12,500 nucleotides of DNA from Chondrilla cf. caribensis (lineage: Eukaryota; Porifera; Demospongiae; Chondrillida; Chondrillidae), in assembly GCA_964020155.1 (NCBI GenBank), contig OZ026554.1, forward strand, positions 467,501 through 480,000, written 5' to 3'. A model generated the notes under the pieces. That model was not told the origin of the DNA. It saw only the letters and a list, made by a program, of their open reading frames with translations, and made no database searches. The position numbers and the translations under genes are program-made. Below are positions 1-7,372 of this stretch, piece after piece. Positions within the stretch are counted from its first letter, which is position 1. Every line of letters begins with the position of its first letter.

Positions 1-54
1 GATTTGGTGGTGACAAGAGTTATGTATATCATCCGTCTGTGTGTCTGTTGGACA

Positions 55-56
<2 letters not shown>

Positions 57-123
<67 letters not shown>

Positions 124-195
124 TGTGTGTGTGTGTGTGTGTGTGTGTGCGTGGTGTGTTTGTGTGTGCGTGTGTGTGTGTGTGTGCATGCATGT

Positions 196-270
<75 letters not shown>
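57..270. repeat. Interrupted (GT)n microsatellite, about 210 bp
   Basis: Almost pure GT dinucleotide with a few interruptions (GC, TTTG, GTGG and a short GCATGCATG between about 113 and 205). It lies in the intron upstream of an ankyrin exon and ends about 22 nt before that exon, so it replaces a normal polypyrimidine tract with a GU-rich one in the transcript. Alternating purine/pyrimidine DNA of this length can adopt Z-form. The open frames reading Cys-Val repeats through it are artefacts of the repeat. Confidence 0.97.
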
Positions 271-292
271 CACACGTTTCAATGCTGTGTAG

Positions 293-1605
293 GATGAGAA
301 TACACCATTACATCTGGCTGCTCAGTCTGGTCTACTTGGATGTGTTGAAGTAAGTGTGTACCTGTACCAACGTATGTATGAATGTATGTATGTAATGTAT
401 TGTACAATTTATATGTACAGTCAAACCTTATTAATACAAAATCTCTACAGCATAAGATTATTGTTAAGTCCCTACATTTTCAGCTGATGTACACACGCAT
501 TATGTGAGTACTGTCAACATGAAATGCTTTTAGCATGGAATTGTGGAATTGTCCATAGAATTTTGCGTTAAGGAGGTTCAACTGTACATTGGTGCATACG
601 TGGTGTGCTTTGTATGTATGTATATTGTGTATACCTACGTATGTACGTACATGTACATACGTAAATGTATCAAGAGATTCTGTATGCACCATGCACATGT
701 GCTTATTATCCTCTCTTCTAATGCCAATACCCAGCTTCTCTTGGCTTATGGGTCTCTGTTGTTGATAAAGAACACTTTGGGAAAGACTCCATTTGATTTG
801 GCATCAGATTCTGGTCAATTTGTCATGGTAAAACTACTAGAGCCCAAGATGGTGTTTGTAGTGAGTGGATGTGTAGAGTGCTGTGTGTAGTGTGCTGTGA
901 GTGAGTGTGTAGAGTGCTGTGTGTGACTGTGTGTGAGTGTGTGTGTATGTAGAGTGTTGTGTGTAGTGTGACTGTGTGTGAGTGTGTAGAGTGTTGTGTG
1001 TAGTGTGTGTGTATGTAGAGTGTTGTGTGTAGTGTGCTGTGAGTGAGTGTGTGTGTATGTAGAGTGCTGTGTGTATAGAGTGCTGTGTGTAGTGTGCTGT
1101 GCGTGAGTGTGTAGAGTGTTGTGTGTGAGTGTGTAGTGTTGTGTGTGTATAGAGTGCTGTGAGTGAGTGTGTAGAGTGCTGTGTGTAGTGTGCTGTGAGT
1201 GTGTAGAGTGTTGTGTGTAGTGTGTCTGTATGTAGAGTGTTGTGTGTAGTGTGCTGTGAGTGACTGTGCGTGAGTGTGTAGAGTGTTGTGTGTAGTGTGT
1301 GTGTATGTAGAGTGTTGTGTGTAGTGTGCTATGAGTGTTGTGTGTGAGTGTGTAGAGTGTTGTGTGTAGTGTGTGTGTATGTAGAGTGTTGTGTGTAGTG
1401 TGTTGTGAGTGTTGTGTGTGAGTGTGTAGTGTTGTGTGTAGTGTGCTGTGAGTGACTGTGTGTGGTGAACTTACTTGTAACTTGCAATTTTTGACATTTT
1501 TACTATCCCAATTCTCATTGGTAGCCAACAGAAAAATCAGAAATGGAAACAGACAATGACCTCTCCTTCAAGGCAAGGGTACGTCTGATCATCATATTTG
1601 AATGA
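293..1605 (+). CDS. Ankyrin-repeat protein, internal exons (partial gene)
   Basis: Exons read from the sequence: 293-349 (acceptor TAG, donor GTAAGT) and 735-860 (acceptor CCCAG, donor GTGAGT), then a probable exon 1525-1578 (acceptor TTGGTAG, donor GTACGT). All are phase 0. Exon 1 reads DENTPLHLAAQSGLLGCVE and exon 2 continues LLLAYGSLLLIKN, then GKTPFDLASDSGQFVMVKLL. Together they give one clean ankyrin repeat split by an intron inside its second helix, and most of the next (TPLHLAA and TPFDLA signatures). The third exon is acidic (PTEKSEMETDND) with no domain seen. If its donor is not used, the frame stops at TGA 1603-1605. The 5' end lies outside the window. Ankyrin repeats are protein-binding modules, so a specific function cannot be read from this part. 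The exons may continue into the NBR1-like exons downstream. The splice between exons 1 and 2 is well supported by the domain fit; the third exon is less sure. Confidence 0.75.
858..1466. repeat. Degenerate GT-rich tandem repeat filling an intron
   Basis: About 600 bp made of reshuffled blocks such as GTGTGTAGAGTGTTGTGTGTAGTGTGCTGTGAGTGA, repeated more than ten times with varying order. The + strand is nearly all G and T with some A and very little C. It fills most of the intron between the exons at 735-860 and 1525-1578, so the pre-mRNA would carry a long GU-rich tract. The 237-codon His/Thr/Leu-rich open frame on the other strand (815-1528) follows from the composition and is not a gene. Confidence 0.93.
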
Positions 1606-1694
1606 CGAGAGTTGGCTTTGCTCCATTTTGTGTGGAGACCGTTGTACTACCAGCTAGTGTACTCGGTATTGTGTGAATGTGTCTTGTTATCTAG

Positions 1695-1739
1695 GAATGA
1701 ATCCATTTATCTCTGTTTGTTTGTTGGCGGATGAGGAGG
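1695..1739 (+). other. Possible small coding exon with an acidic end
   Basis: Acceptor TTATCTAG and donor GAGG|GTGAGA bound a 45-nt segment reading (GA)MNPFISVCLLADEE plus one base. Joined to the exon at 1954 it gives ADEEDSSDEFVIV, an acidic run directly before a LIR motif, as LIR motifs usually have. Entry needs a preceding exon ending with one base, which the exon at 1525-1578 does not provide with its best donor. An in-phase alternative starts at 1658 after CCAGCTAG. The ATG at 1697 could also be a translation start. Weak but worth testing with RNA. Confidence 0.3.
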
Positions 1740-1953
1740 GTGAGATATTTGTGTGAGCTGCACACATGTACACATTGTGATAGCTCTGGGCACTCTGGGT
1801 ACATACTGAAGAGCACAGCATACATACATGCATCAATGTACCAATTGGAGAGTGTGTGTTAGAAGAAATGAGTTTGTGTTGCTTGAACTCTATGTACGTA
1901 CCCTCTAATGTGTACAGCCATCATGTAAAATCTGTTGTTGTTGTTGTTTACAG

Positions 1954-2949
1954 ATTCCAGTGATGAATTTGTTATTGTCATTCCACCGTGCTTTGATCCG
2001 AATGCTCCCCTCACTGCTACTGGACAGACTCAGCAGAATGCTGTCGAAAACAGGACCAACGACAGGAATAACACTATTTGTGGAGAAGACAGCATTGGGG
2101 GACTACCAGATTGGGAGGTGCTGCCCTCACCAGACGGACCACCCCAGCCTATTCCTCAACTAGGACCTAATCCAGACAACACCAGCCCACGTATTTCACC
2201 AAATGCCACACCGAAGCAGGCCAGGAGGGATGCCTGCAACTTCAAGTTTCATAGGATGACCCTCGGTGAGGCCACCATCAAGTAGCCTCTCACCATAGCC
2301 ACTGGTCTGGTCAATACGTTCACCAACTTTGTCAAGGACATCCACATCCATCACCACCCACAGGACTCCCAGCTGGGGACATTAGGCTTGAACCCGTTGA
2401 TAACAACCAGAATATTTGTGGACAGAATGACCTCAACACCCCTTTCGAAGGTGGATCAGACAAGGACTTTCAGGTATGTATGTTTGTATGTATGTACATA
2501 TTTGCTGCTGTGTGTGTTACAGCACTTGTCTGTGTGTGTCTACCTCACTGTATGTTCTCCTGATGTTATATTCATCCATCTTGTTTGTCCGTAGGATGCC
2601 TGTACAGATTTGGTTGACCAAAATATACTTGACTCAGTTAAAGTCGTTCAGCAGACTCCGACAAATATACTCCAGAGTTCAAACAAGAGTCTACAGTAGA
2701 GAACACACAGGAAGGTATCCAATGTGAAGGAGACAGTTGTGATAACACTTCTACCACGCTGCTTTCAAGCTTCCAAAGAAGTACACACCTCCACAGGCAA
2801 AGTGGGCACCTCCTAAAGAACCCACTAACCTCGTGGATAGGTTGGTGAGCATGGGATTCCCAAATCGCCACCTGAACAAGGAGCTGTTGAAGAAACACAA
2901 CAACCACATAAGAGCTGTTGTCAATGACCTCCTCGACCACCAGATTTGA
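1954..2949 (+). CDS. NBR1-like autophagy receptor C-terminus (LIR motifs + UBA domain)
   Basis: Exon model: 1954-2265 (acceptor TTTACAG; donor CTCG|GTGAGG), 2364-2473 (acceptor CACCCACAG; donor CAG|GTATGT), 2595-2714 (acceptor CCGTAG; donor AAG|GTATCC) and 2770-2949 (acceptor TTTCAAG; stop TGA). Phases agree at every junction. Exon 1 opens with SSDEFVIVIPPCFDP, closely like the LC3-interacting region of vertebrate NBR1 (EDYIIILPECFD). Further on, LPDWEVLPSP offers a W-x-x-L LIR. The last exon holds a UBA domain (LVDRLVSMGFPNRHLNKELL, then KKHN and VVNDLL), again like the NBR1 UBA, ending DHQI. NBR1 links ubiquitinated cargo to Atg8/LC3 on autophagosomes. The PB1, ZZ and FW domains of NBR1 are not in the window. 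Oddity: an in-frame TAG at 2697-2699 in the third exon, so this exon model may be wrong, the assembly may hold an error, or the copy may be damaged. The LIR and UBA calls are firm; the full gene model is not. Confidence 0.72.
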
Positions 2950-3041
2950 ACTTGCTGTGTGTAATTCACCTACCTACCCACAATGATAATGAAATGTTTC
3001 ATAGTTTAGCACCCACACCCAAACACACACACACACTGCAT

Positions 3042-3047
3042 ATTAAA
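3042..3047 (+). promoter_or_regulatory. ATTAAA polyadenylation signal of the LIR-UBA gene
   Basis: ATTAAA lies 93 nt after the TGA at 2947-2949, in AT-rich DNA, and is followed by a GT-rich stretch near 3098. It is the first such signal downstream of the UBA exon. Confidence 0.5.
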
Positions 3048-3256
3048 ATTATTATTACGAATATCTCTATTTCAGACATATGTATGTATTAATTTTGTGA
3101 GTGTGTTAAAATGATTTTTATAAATTTATACTGATGCATACAACTTCATATTATGTGTATTAGTGCGTTGTTTAATTATGTTTTGTGCATTGAAAGGTAG
3201 TTACGTTGGTCAAAGTCTGATCCTATTACACCAAACTCTCCAAACCAACAAGTATT

Positions 3257-3283
3257 CCCCCCCCCCCCCCCCCACACACACAC
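3257..3283. repeat. C17 homopolymer followed by (AC)5
   Basis: Seventeen consecutive C bases (3257-3273) run straight into ACACACACAC. It lies in gene-poor DNA. The G-rich opposite strand could form G-quadruplex, and the length is likely to vary or to be misread. Confidence 0.95.
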
Positions 3284-3604
3284 TGGAACTACTTAGGCAT
3301 CTCTTTTTGGGCTTCGAAGTTATTACGTTTGGCATACCCGTTATGCCCGAATTCCAGACCAATTTCTAATTCTTGGAATTTCAAAATAGGGCATCTTTTT
3401 CAAGCAACCCCTAAAAATTAATTTAGAGTACCCAATCAGCGATAATAATCACTTATTAGTAGCTACCACTAGTCTATACATATATTGTTGTCAATCATTC
3501 CTGCATTGTCGTACATATGCTGCCTATATATAGTGCTCCCCATTTGTGTGGTACATGTAGTGATTGTATAATGATGCATACAACACACACTACATTGTAA
3601 TGAT
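3284..3604. other. Gene-poor intergenic DNA with a diverged repeat
   Basis: No exon with splice sites and coherent coding was found. Positions 3345-3400 resemble 4117-4175 (see that entry). The rest is AT-rich, with TATATATAG near 3525 but nothing that marks a promoter. Confidence 0.5.
3345..3400 (+). repeat. Dispersed repeat, copy 1
   Basis: The block GAATTC..AG...AATTTCTAATTCT, then GG, an AT-rich gap and GGCATCTTTTT, matches 4117-4175 at roughly three bases in four by eye. The two copies lie about 770 bp apart in the same orientation. Probably fragments of one transposon or MITE family; no open frame or terminal repeat was seen. Confidence 0.55.
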
Positions 3605-3629
3605 GGTTATGGGTGGTTTAGGGCCTTGG

Positions 3630-3942
3630 GTTGAAAAAAAAAATAAAAAAGGTCACCCATTCGGGGTCGAACAAACCCATGGTCGGTTTTATAGGGACTT
3701 TCCACAGATACTGTGTACTTGGTCATTCCGCGAATGCAGAAGACACTATTCTAGCTGGGAGGTCAGCCGCGAGTCCCAAAGCTCCCCCCTACGGTTCTTT
3801 GTAGAGAGTATTGCGACTGACCACCAGGAAGTGAGCTCTTTTTTTCAGAGAAAAAAAACGTCCTTTCGAGGTTTCGAACCCGCGACCTGGAGCCTAGAGT
3901 CATGTCACCTGACCAACCGGCTGACCAACCGGCTACCGTGAC
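3630..3942 (-). mobile_element. tRNA-derived SINE-like element
   Basis: Read on the minus strand from about 3942, the DNA starts with a tRNA-like head. A TAGCCGGTTGG block resembles a Pol III A box. About 45 nt later GGGTTCGAAACC (3870-3881 on +) fits a B box (GWTCRANNC). After the head comes T8 (3851-3858), then about 200 nt of unrelated body ending in a T-rich tract (near 3636-3650). The head contains a tandem copy of CTGACCAACCGG (+ strand, 3910-3933). T-stem and acceptor pairing are poor, so this is not a functional tRNA. A tRNA-derived SINE or a decayed tRNA pseudogene fits best. The 78% open frame across it on the + strand is not coding by any sign. Confidence 0.5.
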
Positions 3943-4116
3943 CTATCTATTTTATTATTAGTATCTGCGCTATTTATAGTTGCCCTAAGTGTGAAATTTG
4001 ATAAAAATGATAAAAGTGGAGTCGCAGAAGCCTTCCTCAGCACTCAAAATCCTTGGACGTCTACTTTAGGTTTGGAAAAACCTTCGCTGGAGATATAAAG
4101 TTCGGCGAAGCCGTTT

Positions 4117-4175
4117 CGCTTGAATTCTAGCCGAATTTCTAATTCTCGGCCTTTTGAAATTGGCCATCTTTTTGC
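4117..4175 (+). repeat. Dispersed repeat, copy 2
   Basis: Related to 3345-3400 (shared AATTTCTAATTCT and GGCCATCTTTTT-type blocks). Just upstream, 4080-4120 has several CTTCG/CGAAG words, as does the stretch at 4320-4500, suggesting that this whole area belongs to one repeat family. Confidence 0.5.
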
Positions 4176-4179
4176 CCAA

Positions 4180-4720
4180 TATGAAATATAATATAAATTC
4201 ACTGTTTCAGTTACGTGTAAGAACACATTATGACATTATGTTACCTAAAGACTCGTGACAGATTCTAATGATCAGTGCGTACTGGAGATGGGTGCAGTGG
4301 AAACGAAGTTCTTTCAGTTTTTACTAACCGAAGAAGAACGGAAAGATGACAGTAAGAAGGAATCCAAATGGAAATTATCTGGAGAAGAAGAAATCCTTCG
4401 GAAAATGCAGTCTTCGGAATCCGATATGTCAGCCCACTTACAGAAGAACTTCAATCGCCGAAGAGCAGGGTTCGCCAATCCGTCCTTCGGGACACCAAAT
4501 GGTCGGGCATCATGACGTCCATTTTGGAAAACATTTTTAGATGATGTCACTCAACTACGTCAATATAAAATCCAAGCATTTGCGAGGTTCTGAACTTTGT
4601 TCACAACTAGTTATTATTTGTCATAGCTACTTATAGACAGCTGTGTGGTGGATGGAGAAATTGCATGTAATGCACATGACCAGCAACAAACATATCTTGT
4701 TGGACACCAAATGTAATTAC
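4180..4720. other. Non-genic stretch with repeated CCGAAG/CTTCGG words
   Basis: Between 4320 and 4500 the hexamers CCGAAG and CTTCGG or close variants recur at least six times on both strands. An 86-codon open frame (4255-4515, +) runs through it, but it opens with GTG, has no splice sites or known motif, and is read through by an equally open frame on the other strand. I see no gene. 4520-4720 holds nothing recognisable. Confidence 0.5.
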
Positions 4721-5014
4721 AAGTCTGCAGCACCTTCAGGAGGGTGTACAGGTCTGTAGCACCTCCAGGAGGGTGTACAGGTCTGCAGCACCTTTCGGGA
4801 GGGTGTACAGGTCTGTAGCACCTTTCGGGAGGGTGTACAGGTCTGCAGCACCTCCAGGAGGGTGTACAGGTCTGCAGCACCTTTCGGGAGGGTGTACAGG
4901 TCTGCAGCACCTCCGGGAGGGTGTACAGGTCTGTAGCACCTTTCGGGAGGGTGTACAGGTCTGCAGCACCTCCAGGAGGGTGTACAGGTCTTCAGCACCT
5001 CCAGGAGGGTGTAC
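4721..5014. repeat. 29/30-bp minisatellite, 10 copies
   Basis: Ten head-to-tail copies of AGGTCTGCAGCACC followed by CTCCAGGAGGGTGTAC (29-bp form) or CTTTCGGGAGGGTGTAC (30-bp form). The two forms are interspersed, with C/T variation at the CTGCAG/CTGTAG position. The 29-bp form contains CCTCCAGGAGG, a five-base inverted repeat with a one-base centre. There are no unique spacers, so it is not CRISPR. The several Pro/Cys-rich open frames on the minus strand and the Gly/Val-rich one on the plus strand only reflect the repeat. Confidence 0.97.
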
Positions 5015-5301
5015 GTGTATCAGAATTCATGTCATAACGTGTCACATGATAGACTGTTACACTGTATTATATCATGAAGTATTATATTACAGTACATACA
5101 ATGTATTATATTATAACTTCAATCAGACTAGCCTATACTTGCAGTTGGTCATGTACTGAATTACAATTTTAACACACACAGCATGTACTCTGTGTTGAGG
5201 GGGATCCACACCACATTTGATTCATGTAACACACTCCCAGCCCATCTGGCATTGTTGACCTAGTGCTTCGATCTGATTGGCCACTGGGCAACGCTGAAGA
5301 G
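5015..5301. other. Intergenic DNA and POP4 3' UTR
   Basis: AT-rich with several TATTATAT/ATAATATAATA words at 5060-5125. On the minus strand it follows the POP4 stop and should hold its 3' UTR. No canonical AATAAA was seen; AATATAATAC variants near 5075-5115 are the best candidates for polyadenylation. Confidence 0.45.
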
Positions 5302-6501
5302 TCACAGTTCAATTGTGGACTTGTCCTTGAACTTCCTAGCTGATCTCTCGCTCGGCCTAAACCTAATGTGGTTGCCATAGAGCTTGAACTCAATACCGTC
5401 CAATGAGAATGTGAAGATACTTCCAGCCTTGGGTACAGCTGAAGGAAGAGGCATAAAGACGTCACATAACCCTTCTGAGTCATGTGATAACACCTGACAG
5501 TCAGCTGCCTAGCTACTGTATTATCACTTACATAGAGACTCAGTGAGTAATTGCAATATCTGAAACTTGTTAGTATGTGCAAACATCAACTATATATGTA
5601 TCCGCATGGATGTGGATCCTTCACTCATGCTAGGTATTACACAAGCTACATGCATGCATGCATGTACACAGACCCCCTCTGCACACAAGCACACAATATC
5701 CTCTCCACACATGCACACACACACCCTCTCCACACAAGCATACAATCCCCTCTCCACACATGCACACAACTCCCTCTCCACACATGCACACAGATGCCCT
5801 CTCCACACATGCACACAACCCCCTCTCCACACATGCACACAGACCCCTCTCCACACATGCACACAGACCCCTCTCCACACATGCTCACTTACATCTCAGT
5901 TTATCGTCCTTGCAGACAACTTGCAAAGTGTTCAGAGTTTCCTGTACGACAATTCCACTAATCCCAACATAACTGGGACATTTCGACTGAGCCACTACAT
6001 GTGGAATGCAACACACAACCCATACTGTACAACTACTTCAAGTAATAAAAGTCACAAGGCAGCCATTTCTCCATTAGAAAACGAGTGATTACAAATATCA
6101 CACAATTTAAATCTAATCCAGTGTACCCTGTGTACAATGGTCACTGAAATGCCAGGTCGCCTCTATGGAACAGCCAGGTTACTACCCTATGGTATGTCCC
6201 CAAAGGTCAATAGTGTACATTCAACCTGCATATACAGGCCACCTCTCTATATCTGCCACTTTTCAAGTCCCAAGGGTGACCGCTATGGACAGTTTACACC
6301 GTACTATACAGATGAGGCTGTAACATCCAGTACAATGTATGGCATACCTGTTAGGAAACAGCCATGGTAGTCTGCTTTGGTCAGTTTCATATTCATAGCA
6401 CTCAGATTGGAGGCATTGCGCAAGAGGTCCCTGATGTAGCCCTTCCAAAGCTGATGGATGGGTTCATACATGTGATACCTACAATGGATGACAACCATAA
6501 G

Positions 6502-6534
<33 letters not shown>

Positions 6535-6800
6535 CGTGTGTGTGTACATACATACATCACCCATTGACTAACTTCTGTTCTTCCTTAGGTATTACAAATA
6601 ATTTCAACTTCCTCTTCATTTTGGCTGTGATTTTATTCCTTGAAGGTTTCTGATGTACCGGTCTCTTTCCTCGCTTTGCATTGGTCATCACAAACACCTA
6701 ATGTAAATTACTTTACAATACTAACAGACCACACTATGGGTACAATACGTACATCATGCACGCACACAGTGACACACGCACACAGTGACACACGCACAGT

Positions 6801-6884
<84 letters not shown>

Positions 6885-7302
6885 GTGAATTCCATTGCTT
6901 CGTGTATACTGTGTACACACCATGCAGACATACAAACCTGATTTCTGAGCTCTCCCAATAAACCAGAATCCACTTTCTTCTTCTCCACGTGAGATTTTAG
7001 GAACGTATCTACAAACTCGTCTGGATTGCTAATGGGCTACCACCAGGCAATAGAAAATACAGGTAAAATAATAATCACATGGCTTAAGAATACAATGTAA
7101 TGAATTTGCTGGCCTCCGTACGCGTCTGGTAAACTAGCATTGGCCGAGTGTAGGGAAACAGGACTGTAAGGAATACCATTGAAAGTGAGCGCACCTCGAC
7201 ACCTGCCACCTCAGCTGCAACTTTCCTAACATCTCTGGACAAGGGTTCATGGATATAGCTCCCCGAATTACTGCTACTAGCTGTAGTGTAGTGAGTGGCC
7301 AT
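5302..7302 (-). CDS. POP4: Ribonuclease P/MRP protein subunit p29 (POP4/Rpp29), complete
   Basis: Subunit of nuclear RNase P (5' maturation of tRNA) and RNase MRP (rRNA processing). It binds the catalytic RNA through an Sm-like beta-barrel. Exons in transcript order: 7302-7195, 7036-6938, 6697-6573, 6478-6348, 5994-5893 and 5438-5302 (stop TGA). All introns are GT...AG and all phases close, giving 702 nt or 233 aa (human 220). A basic region at about 75-110 includes KITAKMKRKLKLF. Then come YEPIHQLWKGYIRDL, LTKADYHGC, SKCPSYVGISGIVVQET (158-174) and the C-terminal SERSARKFK (218-226) ending in TIEL. These match the family's ...LWKQYIRDL, ...SKCPSYVGITGILLQET and SERSAKKFK...TIDL. The start at 7302 has a good context (A at -3, G at +4). 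An in-frame upstream ATG at 7374 would add 24 residues. Introns contain a minisatellite and two dinucleotide arrays. Head-to-head with GINS3. Confidence 0.95.
5671..5888. repeat. 24-bp minisatellite in the last POP4 intron
   Basis: About nine copies of CCCCTCTCCACACATGCACACAGA with small differences; the leftmost ones diverge (CACAAGCACACAATAT). It ends only four bases before the donor site of the fifth POP4 exon (GTAAGTG, 5886-5892 on the minus strand) and makes up half of the 454-nt last intron. Purely intronic; the open frames through it on both strands are artefacts. Confidence 0.95.
6503..6545. repeat. (GT)n microsatellite in a POP4 intron
   Basis: GT array with two GC interruptions. 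It occupies about half of the 94-nt POP4 intron 6479-6572; in the POP4 transcript it reads as CA repeats about 24 nt before the acceptor at 6479. Confidence 0.95.
6761..6881. repeat. (CA)40 microsatellite in a POP4 intron
   Basis: Pure CA from 6802 to 6881, preceded by three copies of a CGCACAGTGACACA-type word (6761-6801). In the POP4 transcript this is a GU tract in the intron between exons 2 and 3 (6698-6937). Confidence 0.97.
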
Positions 7303-7372
7303 ATTATTTAGCTCATGATGGTCACGTGTCTCTATCCAAAATCGCGCCAGATTTGTAGATCCTTGTATCGTC
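7303..7372. promoter_or_regulatory. Bidirectional promoter between POP4 and GINS3
   Basis: Only 70 bp separate the two start codons. It contains an E-box CACGTG (7323-7328) and GCGCCAGA (7344-7351), whose complement TCTGGCGC is one base from the E2F consensus TTTGGCGC. E2F control would fit a replication gene, but this is inference. No TATA box. Transcripts must start within this stretch or inside the other gene's first exon. Confidence 0.6.

Noticed and set aside
4..353. Three overlapping Cys-Val repeat open frames
   Set aside because: They are translations of a GT microsatellite; only the 57 bases at 293-349 code, in the ankyrin frame.
815..1528. 237-codon minus-strand open frame rich in His, Thr and Leu
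   Set aside because: Low-complexity read of the degenerate GT repeat; no start context, domain or splice sites.
3564..3941. 125-codon plus-strand open frame
   Set aside because: Crosses the SINE-like element, A-rich tracts and the tRNA-like head; no domain.
3862..3942. Functional tRNA gene on the minus strand
   Set aside because: A and B boxes are present, but the acceptor and T stems do not pair and the D region is duplicated.
4255..4550. Open frames on both strands (86 and 78 codons)
   Set aside because: No ATG at the plus-strand start, no splice support, mutual shadows over a repeat-like segment.
4721..5014. CRISPR array
   Set aside because: Repeats are directly contiguous with no unique spacers, and the DNA is from an animal.
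4614..5159. Pro/Cys-rich and Gly/Val-rich open frames
   Set aside because: Direct products of the 29/30-bp minisatellite.
5169..5582. 137-codon minus-strand open frame
   Set aside because: Wrong frame over the last POP4 exon and its intron; the coding frame is the one ending STIEL at 5302.
5551..6088. His/Thr-rich plus-strand open frames of 136 and 173 codons
   Set aside because: Translation of the 24-bp minisatellite and antisense of POP4 exon 5.
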